A DNA stretch of 64,000 nt from Bradyrhizobium algeriense (lineage in GTDB: Bacteria > Pseudomonadota > Alphaproteobacteria > Rhizobiales > Xanthobacteraceae). Position 1 is the first letter of the stretch. Each line of letters begins with the position of its first letter. The notes below the pieces were generated by a model that saw only the letters and a program-made list of their open reading frames with translations, was not told the DNA's origin and searched no databases. Location: the NCBI RefSeq assembly GCF_003062295.1, contig NZ_PYCN01000025.1:1-64000 (forward strand). The letters are read 5' to 3'. Of this stretch, positions 56,187 through 64,000 are shown in pieces. Both the position numbers and the translations under genes were made by a program.

Positions 56187-57140
56187 ATGCCTTTTAAGGG
56201 CCTTGATCTAAATCTTCTTGTTGCGCTCGATGCTCTGATGACCGAGCGTAACCTCACCGCGGCGGCACGCAGCATCAAGCTGAGCCAGCCAGCCATGAGC
56301 GCCGCCGTCGCACGGCTACGCGCCTATTTCCGCGACGAACTATTTACGATGAGAGGCCGGGAACTTGTCCCAACACCGCGTGCCGAAGGGCTCGCCGCCC
56401 CTATTCGCAAGGCTCTGCTGCACATCCAGCTCTCCATTATATCCCAGGATGTGTTCAACCCTGCCAAATCGGATCGCCGCTTCCGGATCCTCCTGTCCGA
56501 TTTCATGACAATCGTATTTTTTCGAAAGGTCGTGGACCGTGTCGCACGGGAAGCTCCCGCCGTCAGTTTCGAATTGCTGCCACTCGCCGATGCGACCGAT
56601 GAGCTTCTCCGGCGCGGTGAAGTCGATTTTCTTATCTTGCCGGAATTGTTCATGTCGAGTGCACACCCTAAGGCGACATTGTTCGAGGAGAGCCTTGTGT
56701 GCGTCGGATGCCGCACGAACAAGCAGCTACCCGCGCAGCTTACATTCGAGGGATACATGTCCATGGGACACGTTGCGGTCAAGTTCGGGCTTACGCGAAA
56801 GCCCTCCATTGAGGAATGGTTCTTACTCAAGCACGGTCTCAAGAGACGCATCGAGGTCGTCGTGCAGAGCTTTAACATGATCCCGCCGGTACTATTGGAC
56901 ACTAGCCGCATAGGTATGATGCCCTCAAGGCTGGTTAAGCATTTCGAAAACACGATGCCCCTGCAGATCGTCGAACTTACGCGGTCACTTCCCGCGTTTA
57001 CCGAGGCCGTCCAATGGCCCGCTTTTCACAATAGTGATCCGGCAAGCATCTGGATGCGGCAGATATTGTTGGAAGAGGCGTCCCGCATGAGTCCTCCGCC
57101 TGAGACCACGAAAGATCCAGGCGCCCCTAAATTCACTTAA
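56187..57140 (+). CDS. nodD2: NodD2, LysR-type regulator
   Basis: 317 residues from ATG 56187 (MPFKGLDLNLLVALDALMTE); the frame is open for 84 codons upstream but that part is not LysR-like. Nearly collinear with NodD1 over the HTH and effector domain, diverging mostly in the C-terminal half (TLPLADATDELLRRGEVDFL region). In B. japonicum NodD2 represses nod genes and is itself under NolA. Same orientation as nodD1, about 800 bp downstream. Confidence 0.93.
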   Translation: MPFKGLDLNLLVALDALMTERNLTAAARSIKLSQPAMSAAVARLRAYFRDELFTMRGRELVPTPRAEGLAAPIRKALLHIQLSIISQDVFNPAKSDRRFRILLSDFMTIVFFRKVVDRVAREAPAVSFELLPLADATDELLRRGEVDFLILPELFMSSAHPKATLFEESLVCVGCRTNKQLPAQLTFEGYMSMGHVAVKFGLTRKPSIEEWFLLKHGLKRRIEVVVQSFNMIPPVLLDTSRIGMMPSRLVKHFENTMPLQIVELTRSLPAFTEAVQWPAFHNSDPASIWMRQILLEEASRMSPPPETTKDPGAPKFT

Positions 57141-58364
57141 AGCGTCTTCTCACCTCCTCTTCGCATCAATCCGGTTACCCCCAATCCTTCGTGAGAACCG
57201 ACCCTCATTCATCGTAAGCGCGGATTCGCAAAAGCGTCCTACGTCCGTTATATCTGCACCCATATTTCAGCTGTCTCTCGCGAGTCTAATATTAGGCTCC
57301 TCTCGGCTTGACGCCATTCTCGCTCGAGCTCGTTAGCGACAATTTGCGGCGTTGAAAATTAGTGGCCCGTTGCAAATGGCTATCGAACCTGCCACACAGC
57401 AACGGTCTCAAGCCAGCGGTTGGGCTCGCTCGAGAGGATAGCAATCCAGTCGACAGCAGAGGCGGAGCGCGACATGCAACGACTTACGCGATCAACGACA
57501 TTTCCCTACACATCGTCGGCGGCAGTTCTGGCATGAAGTCAGCTCCGATATCTTCTTCTCGCTCGACCTTCGTCTCTTCGGAGCTCATGACTTTCAAAGG
57601 GCGCCTGGCCCCTCGGACCGACCCCTATCGACCTCAAGCAGCGCATCATCTGCAAATCGAAGTGGTTGCAGAACTGATCTGCGAAGGCAAGCACGCGCTC
57701 CTGGCAACCCAAATTGCGCAACGAACTCGCAAGCGCGCTGATAACAGCAAAACTCGACATTTGCCTGGAGGGCGGGACTAGCGAATCGGCCCAGATGCGC
57801 TCAGCGCACTGGCATCGACTAATTTGGAAGGCATTGCCCGTCTACGTGTCTGTCATTTTGTATACCAGGCGCGGGCGAGCGAGCATGTCGGACAGACCAA
57901 TCACTTACCGCTTCGCGCCAAGTCTCATCTACCGTGGTCCGATCCGTTGTGAACGGGATCAAAGAGCGGCCACCACTTTGCGATAGATATTGAGGCAGCG
58001 GGACTTAAGCTGAGAAAATGCTGTGACTATCGTTGTTGGATCAGCATTGGCTGCCGATCGTTGCTCGTATCGGCTCGGCGCTTTCTTGCAGCCATGGCTC
58101 AGAATAGCGGCGCACCGAATGTGAGAATCCTCTTCTTCGCCCCGCCAGTTCGGCTGCACATAGGCACTGCGGTGCTCGCAGTTCCGAGAAAAGTTAGTCG
58201 ATATCGCCTGCGCGGCCTTGAGACGAAGCAAAGCGCGACTGTGTTGCGCAACAGCATCACTTCAACGTATACCGCACCTTCGTCGCTGTACGCCGGCGGT
58301 CTGTCTTCTTTTGGCCAAACGTCTTAGCCACGTGCGGCCGCCTTAGCGTTAATCACGGAGCCGA
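57141..58364. other. decayed region between nodD2 and the small ORF before nolA
   Basis: About 1.2 kb. Frames such as 57362-57781 (+) and 57539-57760 (-) cover it, but none shows a domain or ribosome binding site. Confidence 0.4.
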
Positions 58365-58577
58365 ATGTTGCAGCAATACAGTGGTGTCTACGATCCGGAA
58401 GACCTCTCGGTCTTGGGAAGGCTTTTTGATGAAGCAGTCGCGGCGTTACCGGCTTCGATGCGAACTCCTGAAAATCGAACGGCAATCGCCACGCTTGTTC
58501 TGGAACGTGCAGCAGCCGGCGAGGCCCACTTGGCGTCCCTGATGAACTTGATGGGCGCCATTGCTTCTGCCGCTTGA
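58365..58577 (+). CDS. small conserved hypothetical protein
   Basis: 70 residues, MLQQYSGVYDPEDLSVLGRL then FDEAVAALPASMRTPENRTA and IATLVLERAAAGEAHLASLM. The pattern YDPEDLxxLGRxFDEAVAALP ... ILERAAxGE is widespread in Bradyrhizobium small proteins of unknown function. It lies about 145 bp upstream of nolA in the same direction, with the nolA promoter in between. Confidence 0.65.
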   Translation: MLQQYSGVYDPEDLSVLGRLFDEAVAALPASMRTPENRTAIATLVLERAAAGEAHLASLMNLMGAIASAA

Positions 58578-58676
58578 TCAGGCGACTCTCTGAGGACAGC
58601 AACCTTGCTGGCGCCAGAAGAGCCGCCTAGCTGGCGCCTGAAACGAAGCCATTTTCAGGTAGACCGTTGAAATAGC

Positions 58677-58707
58677 TTGAATCTCACGCGACGTCAGGTT
58701 GTAGGCT
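58677..58707 (+). promoter_or_regulatory. MerR-type promoter of nolA (copy B3)
   Basis: TTGAAT (58677-58682), a 19-bp spacer, TAGGCT (58702-58707), 15 bases before the nolA ATG. The long spacer is expected for a promoter activated by a MerR-family protein, so NolA may control itself; that is inference from layout. Confidence 0.7.
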
Positions 58708-58722
58708 TGAAATTAGAGAACC

Positions 58723-59430
58723 ATGACAAAACCTACACCACGAAGGCGTCGATGGCGCATTGGCGAGCTTGCAGAGGCGACCGGGGTAACGGTACGCACT
58801 CTGCATCATTATGAGCACACCGGCTTATTAAGTGCGTCGGAGCGCACCGACGGCGGTCACCGCATGTACGACCACGAAGGCCTCAAACGGGTACATCAAA
58901 TCCGAGCGCTACGTGAGCTTGACTTCTCGCTTCACGAGATCCGTAGAGCGATAGAGGGCAGAACCTCGCTTACTGACCTATTGCGCAATCATTTGGGGAG
59001 AATTGAACTTCAAGTCGCGCGTGCAACCCTGTTGCGAAATCGTTTGCGCAACATGACGACGGATAGTGAATTGCACGTCAGTGTTGATGAGCTAGCTGCC
59101 ACTCTGGATGCAATGTCGCGGGTTGAGGAAGAACGCCCTCAGCCGCTCCCATGCACATGCGTCATGGACTCAGGTCGAGAGGAGCGGTGGCGGAAGATCC
59201 TCGACGAGCTGCGCGATTGTGTGGATCGGGGCGAGCATCCCTGCAGCGAACGGGCAAATGCTGTGGCGCTTAAAGCGCGCTTGCTGATCACAGAGATCGC
59301 AGGAGCTGATTCGACCGTTTCAATGATACTGAAAGTTCTTGCGCGATTGAGCGCGCCACGCAGTATGGCTGGCTGGGATCCCTGCCTAATGCAATATCTC
59401 GACCTCGCACTTGCCGCCTTGAACGGATGA
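58723..59430 (+). CDS. nolA: NolA, MerR-family nodulation regulator
   Basis: 235 residues. N-terminal MerR HTH and wing: WRIGELAEATGVTVRTLHHY, EHTGLLSASERTDGGHRMYD and GLKRVHQIRALRELDFSLHE, then a dimerisation helix with AIEGRTSLTDLLRNHLGRIE. The C-terminal half has CTCVMDSGREERWRKI. NolA determines host-genotype-specific nodulation and acts through NodD2. Internal ATGs allow the shorter forms described in B. japonicum. The orientation nolA / nodD2 / nodD1 / nod operon matches that species. Confidence 0.95.
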   Translation: MTKPTPRRRRWRIGELAEATGVTVRTLHHYEHTGLLSASERTDGGHRMYDHEGLKRVHQIRALRELDFSLHEIRRAIEGRTSLTDLLRNHLGRIELQVARATLLRNRLRNMTTDSELHVSVDELAATLDAMSRVEEERPQPLPCTCVMDSGREERWRKILDELRDCVDRGEHPCSERANAVALKARLLITEIAGADSTVSMILKVLARLSAPRSMAGWDPCLMQYLDLALAALNG

Positions 59431-59645
59431 ACTGCGCTGAACCTGCCGCGTATAATGCGTGCACCCCTGCTGTGTTCTCCATCTAGATGAGAATGATATG
59501 AGTTTTTTAGCGCCCAGGAACGCGCCGGTTGTGGTTTGCGTCAGATGGTTGAGGACTCGTGGCGCTCTTCTCTAACTTTTGCAGCGTCGCTCCTTCATCG
59601 AGACATGACTTTGGACACATTTATGAGACGAGCCCCCCGAAGGGC

Positions 59646-59676
59646 TTGAATCGTACATGGCGTCAGATTGTACGAT
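59646..59676 (+). promoter_or_regulatory. MerR/NolA-type promoter, copy A3
   Basis: TTGAAT (59646-59651), a 19-bp spacer containing an inverted repeat (AATCGTAC ... GTACGATC), TACGAT (59671-59676), then GTAGGTGGC. It lies 215 bp after nolA and about 400 bp before the cupin gene. Confidence 0.6.
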
Positions 59677-59879
59677 CTACTGTAGGTGGCCACGCTCCCT
59701 GGCAACCTAGGGACAACTCCGCCTAGCCGGGAGGATCGCATGGCCTGCAGTACGTTCAGAGTTTCTGGGCGAGAGCTTCGGCATTCGGGACGCAGTGGAT
59801 GATCATGGTGGCCTTGCAAGTGCTTGATCAGAGCGAGCCGTGCCGGTCGGGGTGATCGCGGGTGTGCTGGATGCTGACG

Positions 59880-60050
59880 CAGCGTTCGTTACGACGTAGT
59901 CGAGCTTCTCGCAAGGAGAGGCTTTGTCCGACAAACCGAACAAGACGGATTTATCTATCTCTCACTCACGGATAAGGATCGCAAACTTCGCGGATCTCGC
60001 TCGCTGCAAACCCAATTCGAATCGACATCATGTCGTTGGCACGTCGGTTG
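59880..60050 (+). pseudogene. possible MarR-type winged-helix remnant
   Basis: A rightward frame reads VVELLARRGFVRQTEQDGFI then YLSLTDKDRKLRG, similar in layout to the recognition helix/wing of MarR-family proteins (LERRGLVxR ... LTxxGR). There is no start, and the remainder is not recognisable. Confidence 0.25.
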
Positions 60051-60080
60051 CTGCTCCAAAGGTTAAGTTAAGGATTACGA

Positions 60081-60770
60081 ATGTCTCAAGCTGTTAGGCT
60101 CACGCCCCACGAGACGGTCAGAAGGCTCGAGCACTTCCGCAAGGAGCGGATTGTCAAAGTGCTCTATACGCCGGATGGGGTGCCGCCGCCGGCATACTTG
60201 CAGCTAAAACAGGACGACCAACTAGAGATCAGGGCGGGATGTATTCACGTCGCCGTTGCCGGACAGGAACGGGAGCTCGGTCCGAGTTCGGTATGTGACG
60301 TCTCAGGCGCCGGTCCTCACAAAGTATGGAATACAGGCGACGAACCCGCAGACTCCATATACGTAACGCCGCCGCGGGGATGGACATGCGAACCGTTTGC
60401 TGTGTTCGATCGATTGCAGCGTCAGGAGCGCCTCGGACGTGATGGGATGCCGAGATTGCCAGCGTTCGGCGTGTATCTCACTGCTTATCGCCACATCTTT
60501 CCTATAGCGGGACCGCAATGGTTGTTTCGCTCTGCCACGGCAGGTCCGGAGGCATCGGCCAGCCGCGGCTTACGCGCTGCCTTGAGGCATCCAAAGCTGG
60601 CGTTGTCTCATAACCAAGCGATGCCCTCGCATGGGCAGGAACGGCAAGCTGATAGCAAACTCAAGCAAACATCCGGAGCTCTAAGTGCCAATTTCTCGAA
60701 TTACTGCAGCTGCAAGTGCAGCATTCCTCTCTTGTGCTTTGGCTTCGACCGCACCAGCTGCCGACGTTAA
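60081..60770 (+). CDS. cupin-domain protein
   Basis: Start ATG 60081 (MSQAVRLTPHETVRRLEHFR). The first 115 residues look like a single cupin barrel (QLEIRAGCIHVAVAGQEREL, AGPHKVWNTGDEPADSIYVT), though few of the usual metal-binding histidines remain. RDGMPRLPAFGVYLTAYRHI followed by FPIAGPQWLF at 130-165 is a C-terminal family feature. The last 60 residues are unconvincing and overlap the next gene by 86 bases, so the native stop may have been lost. A decayed copy lies at 3214. Confidence 0.65.
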   Translation: MSQAVRLTPHETVRRLEHFRKERIVKVLYTPDGVPPPAYLQLKQDDQLEIRAGCIHVAVAGQERELGPSSVCDVSGAGPHKVWNTGDEPADSIYVTPPRGWTCEPFAVFDRLQRQERLGRDGMPRLPAFGVYLTAYRHIFPIAGPQWLFRSATAGPEASASRGLRAALRHPKLALSHNQAMPSHGQERQADSKLKQTSGALSANFSNYCSCKCSIPLLCFGFDRTSCRR

Positions 60771-61791
60771 TATCGCCGTGGTCGGCCCGATGACCGGAAG
60801 CACTGCTGCGCTTGGCGTACAGATGCGCGACGGTGCTACTGCCGCTGTCGATGCGTTAAATGCTTCGGGCCTACTTCCCGGTATCAAGGTCATATTGAGC
60901 GTCGCCGATGACGCGTGCGATCCCAAGCAGGCCGTCGCAGTTGCCAATCGGCTGACGATGGATCAAGTCAAGTTGGTCGTTGGCCACTTTTGTTCGTCTT
61001 CCTCTATCCCCGCTTCCGACGTTTACGCCGAAGCGGCACTTATTCAGATTTCACCTGGCTCAACGAATCCTCAGCTAACAGAGCGTGGTCTCAAGACGGT
61101 GTTTCGGATCTGCGGCCGCGACGACCAACAAGGACTCGTGGCGGCCGAATACATCTTGCGACATTATCCGAACAAGAAGATTGCCGTCCTTGACGACAAG
61201 AGTACCGCCGGCAAGGGCATTGCCGACTTCGTTGAGTCACGCCTTCAGGAAGCGGGCGAAAAGGTCATTCGGCAAAGCTATGTGGCCGGCGAAAAGGACT
61301 ACACGGCCCTGGTCTCAAGAATGAAAAGAGACGGAATCCAGATCGCCTATATCGGCGGCTATTACAACGAGATCGGCTTGATTGTGCGTCAAGCCGCAGA
61401 AGCAGGCGCAGGTCTCACTATCATGGCGAACGATCCGTTGATGACCAGCGACTTTTCGGCGATCGCGGGCGAAGCAGCAAACGGCACACTGTTCACCTTC
61501 ATGCCCGACTCCACCAAGAATGCTCAAGCGGCGGACGCCGTAGCTAGGCTCAAGTCTTCCAACATGTCAGCGGGAGGCTACACGCTCTACGCCTATGCCG
61601 CCGTCCAGGCATGGGCGGACGCGGTAAAGCGGGCCGGTACCTTCGACGGTCCGCGAGTAGCAGCTGCGCTTCGTTCGCAGCCAACCCAAACAGTAATCGG
61701 GCCGGTCCGGTTCGATACCAAAGGAGACAATGCAGCTCCCGGCTTCGTCGTATACCGGTGGCATAACAACATTGTCGAGACCGTCGAGTAG
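60685..61791 (+). CDS. branched-chain amino acid-type ABC transporter substrate-binding protein
   Basis: 368 residues from GTG 60685, with a signal peptide (ITAAASAAFLSCALASTAPA) followed by ADVNIAVVGPMTGSTAALGV. Type I periplasmic binding fold of the LivK group: VVGHFCSSSSIPASDVYAEA, TVFRICGRDDQQGLVAAEYI, IAYIGGYYNEIGLIVRQAAE and TLFTFMPDSTKNAQAADAVA. It delivers a small ligand, probably an amino acid, to an ABC permease; no permease or ATPase is adjacent. An about 110-bp degenerate copy lies at 3688. Confidence 0.88.
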   Translation: MPISRITAAASAAFLSCALASTAPAADVNIAVVGPMTGSTAALGVQMRDGATAAVDALNASGLLPGIKVILSVADDACDPKQAVAVANRLTMDQVKLVVGHFCSSSSIPASDVYAEAALIQISPGSTNPQLTERGLKTVFRICGRDDQQGLVAAEYILRHYPNKKIAVLDDKSTAGKGIADFVESRLQEAGEKVIRQSYVAGEKDYTALVSRMKRDGIQIAYIGGYYNEIGLIVRQAAEAGAGLTIMANDPLMTSDFSAIAGEAANGTLFTFMPDSTKNAQAADAVARLKSSNMSAGGYTLYAYAAVQAWADAVKRAGTFDGPRVAAALRSQPTQTVIGPVRFDTKGDNAAPGFVVYRWHNNIVETVE

Positions 61792-61837
61792 AACTCTTCG
61801 TTGTGACCGCACACGAGCCTAGATATTCAGCGAAGTA

Positions 61838-62131
61838 ATGGAAATGATGAAACGTAATTCCGGACATGACGTGCTACTCGGGTCGGTTCTCGCGCTCGCG
61901 GTACTCGCGTCGTTTCTCGCGCTCGCAGTACTGCTCGTGGAGCTATCCTATGACGCCGATGCGCCAACGGAAGAGTTTATGCCCAACGGCACAGCTCGGC
62001 CGATGTCGCTGCGTTACTTTTGCTTAGCTCTTTGCCGAACTTCCACTGTGCGATCTGAGACCGACTCGTTCCGGACCAATATTTGGTACCTGGACCAACG
62101 CAGCGTGATATTGCTGCCAACTCAGAAATGA
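61838..62131 (+). CDS. possible small membrane protein
   Basis: Up to 97 residues (MEMMKRNSGHDVLLGSVLAL) with one strong membrane segment at 12-36 (VLLGSVLALAVLASFLALAV). The portion after about residue 60 does not look coding. No family recognised; weak support. Confidence 0.25.
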   Translation: MEMMKRNSGHDVLLGSVLALAVLASFLALAVLLVELSYDADAPTEEFMPNGTARPMSLRYFCLALCRTSTVRSETDSFRTNIWYLDQRSVILLPTQK

Positions 62132-62298
62132 CGGCAATGCCAATCCGTGACCGAGGCGGCTGATTGCTGCACTTTGGATGCCGGCCGTCCTCGCTGTCCC
62201 AACAAACACTCGAACTCTGTCCTCAGGCCGTCTACCGGACTGACTGACCGGCATGCTGACAACTGCAAGCGCCCTCGGTGGTTCAACGGGAGAAACCT

Positions 62299-64000
62299 AT
62301 GTCCGATGCCAAATTGCAAAATGTGCTCTCTTCTCTTTCGCAGGCAGCGAAACAGCTAGATGCTCTGCCGTCCGACCGGCCTGCGCCGGCCGCTAATTAC
62401 GTCAAACTAAACACGAATGAGAACCCATTTCCGTTGCCAGCAATCGTATGGCAAAGTGCAATTGTGGCGCTTGAGCGGCAGTATCTGTATCCAGAAGATG
62501 ACAACATTAGCCTGAGGGAAACAGCCGCTAATATCTACGGCGTCGCGATCGATCATGTGATTGCCGGCAATGGATCATCTGAGCTTCTCGGGCTCATCTA
62601 CAGAGCATTTCTTGCCCCGGGGCGACAGCGGCGCAATGCTGTCGCCAGGTTTTTCATTCAATCACAAACTTGTTATGTTGCAGGGTGCTCAACTGCTTGA
62701 AATCAGATGTAACGAACCTCAGTCGTTGCCGATAGAGCAATTGCTCTTTGGGCCAGCAAAAGATGCCAAGTTCATTCTGTTGGCGAATCCGAACAATCCG
62801 ACCGGAACGTTCATCCCTATCGCCGATATCGAACGCCTCCTGGCACAATCGGACCGCCTCGTCGTGTTGGACGAAGCGTATGTCGATTCTGCGCCTGATA
62901 ATGGCCTGCGGCCCCTCAGCCGTTATCCGGATCTTCTGCTCTTAAGAACACTTTCGAAAAGCTATGCCGCCGCTGGCGTTCGCGTCGGCTTCGGGTTCGG
63001 CCACCCGCAGCTTATTGGACGGCTTCGTAACATCCAGAACGTCTTCAGCATGAATGTAATCGGGCACGCGGTCGGCATCAGCATTCTTGCGCATCGCGCC
63101 GTCTATGAAGAGAACCATAGGCACATCAGGCATGAAAGACAGCGGGTTGCGACCGCATTGTCGCAACTTGGATTTTCTCTAACGCCCTCCCACGCAAACT
63201 TCTTGCTAGCGCGTGTGCCTGCGGGACACGACGGTAGATGGTGGCAGGCCGCTTTGGAAAGGCAAAGAATACTTGTTGCCTTCCTTTCCAATAACGCTCT
63301 TGAAAATTGCATCCGCGTGAGCATCGGGACAAAAACGCAAATGGATGCGTTTCTGGGAGCCGTCAGTGACATTTCTGACAGCTTAAAGCTAGGAAGATCG
63401 CCAGTTCTAACGTTCGGCATCTTCGATCACTTAGACGAGGACGGCCGCGACATCGCCCGACAATACGCAGATCGCCTCGTCCTGGCAGAGGCGTACGACA
63501 GACTCGGCTTCTTTGCATATCACGTGGCAGAACACCACTGTACGCCGCATGGGAGAGGTCCATCGCCAAATTTGTTCTTGTCGAGCGTCGCACAGCGCAC
63601 ACGGCAACTTCGTATCGGGCCATTGGTGATGCTGCTTAACCTCTATCATCTCCTGCGTGCGTTTGAAGAGATCTGTATGCTCGATCACTTGAGCGGTGGC
63701 CGGCTTGAGGTGGGTATCGGACGCGGCTCTCTTCCGCTTGAATTGGGCTACTACGGCATCAGTGCTGACGCGGCGCCAAGCCGTTATGAAGAAGCAAGCG
63801 AAGCCCTTATCAGCGCTATGAAAGGCGGCATGCTATCCTATCAAGGCCAACATTTTGAGCTAAACAGCGTTCCGTTGACGGTAAAAACTTATCAGCGTCC
63901 AAGGCCGCCGACATGGATTGCCACAAATCGACCCGAGTCCGCAGCTTGGGCAGCTGCCAATGGCGCAAATCTCGCGTGCGTAGGCCCCTCCTCTGCTGTA
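62299..64000 (+). pseudogene. HisC-like aminotransferase fused in frame to a luciferase-like monooxygenase; one frameshift; runs off window
   Basis: ATG 62299, with GGGAG upstream (MSDAKLQNVLSSLSQAAKQL). The fold-I aminotransferase begins VKLNTNENPFPLPAIVWQSA. An extra G near 62622 shifts the frame, after which it runs unbroken to 64000: LANPNNPTGTF, VVLDEAYVDSA, the PLP-lysine region LRTLSKSYAAAGVRVGFGFG, then IRVSIGTKTQMDAFLGAVSD. Without any stop it continues GRSPVLTFGIFDHLDEDGRD, FFAYHVAEHH, LDHLSGGRLEVGIGRGSLPL and ISADAAPSRYEEASEALISA, a flavin-dependent LLM monooxygenase domain. The two enzymes are thus one polypeptide apart from the 5' frameshift. Function of the fusion unknown. Confidence 0.75.

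Overview
The window is a piece of a Bradyrhizobium-type symbiosis island. The diagnostic set is nolA (MerR type, typical of Bradyrhizobium), tandem nodD1-nodD2, a nodK/Y-nodABCSUIJ-nolO-nodZ series read leftward from a nod box, and a fixR-nifA-fixA group preceded by a RegR-type upstream site and -24/-12 promoters. No tRNA, rRNA or CRISPR array was seen. Many genes are broken by single-base frameshifts, stop codons, truncation or IS insertion, as is usual for the decaying parts of such islands.

Layout. 1-1.55 kb: a core-type M16 zinc peptidase pair. 1.5-12 kb: mostly decayed DNA with remnants (Nudix, cupin, LivK, lytic transglycosylase), one IS630 element, and a broken acyl-CoA carboxylase operon whose biotin carboxylase is still open. 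12-20 kb: a nolA remnant, intact trpD-trpC, small overlapping ORFs with a frameshifted flavin reductase, a GcrA-like remnant, a frameshifted acyl-CoA ligase, and a complete ATP-grasp peptide-ligase-like gene. 20.8-24.8 kb: an ISNCY-type element beside a leftward pair encoding a 2OG-Fe(II) oxygenase and a haem-oxygenase-like/GFA fusion. 25.4-27.1 kb is decayed and holds a degenerate duplication.

27.1-37.6 kb: a methyltransferase gene is cut at about 27.82 kb where a GC-rich chromosomal-type block begins. That block holds two sugar ABC permeases, the first lacking its N-terminus, and a haem-uptake operon (hmuQ-like, hutX, exbB, exbD, tonB). It ends at a truncated fixB, followed by fixA, nifA and a frameshifted fixR. 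38.1-43.3 kb: a NopM-like E3 ligase effector, IS66, IS256 and IS5-type remnants, a second degenerate nod box, and a sulfotransferase whose start abuts the IS256 remnant.

43.3-59.4 kb: the nodulation core. NodABC build the lipo-chitin oligosaccharide. NodS methylates it, NodU and NolO carbamoylate it, NodZ fucosylates it and NodIJ export it. NodD1/NodD2 and NolA regulate. 59.6-64 kb: a NolA-type promoter copy, a cupin gene, a LivK-type binding protein, and an unusual in-frame fusion of a HisC-like aminotransferase with a luciferase-like monooxygenase that runs off the end.

Main hunt results: (1) six copies of a MerR-type promoter with an exact 19-bp spacer, three of them heading nolA or a nolA remnant; (2) a convergent ATP-grasp / 2OG oxygenase / HDO-GFA locus that resembles amino-acid warhead pathways in its enzyme types, with a (CT)22 tract at the 5' end of the HDO gene; (3) the aminotransferase-luciferase fusion; (4) a receiver-domain-like NodK; (5) a decayed second copy, at 3.2-3.8 kb, of the 60-61 kb cupin-livK segment.
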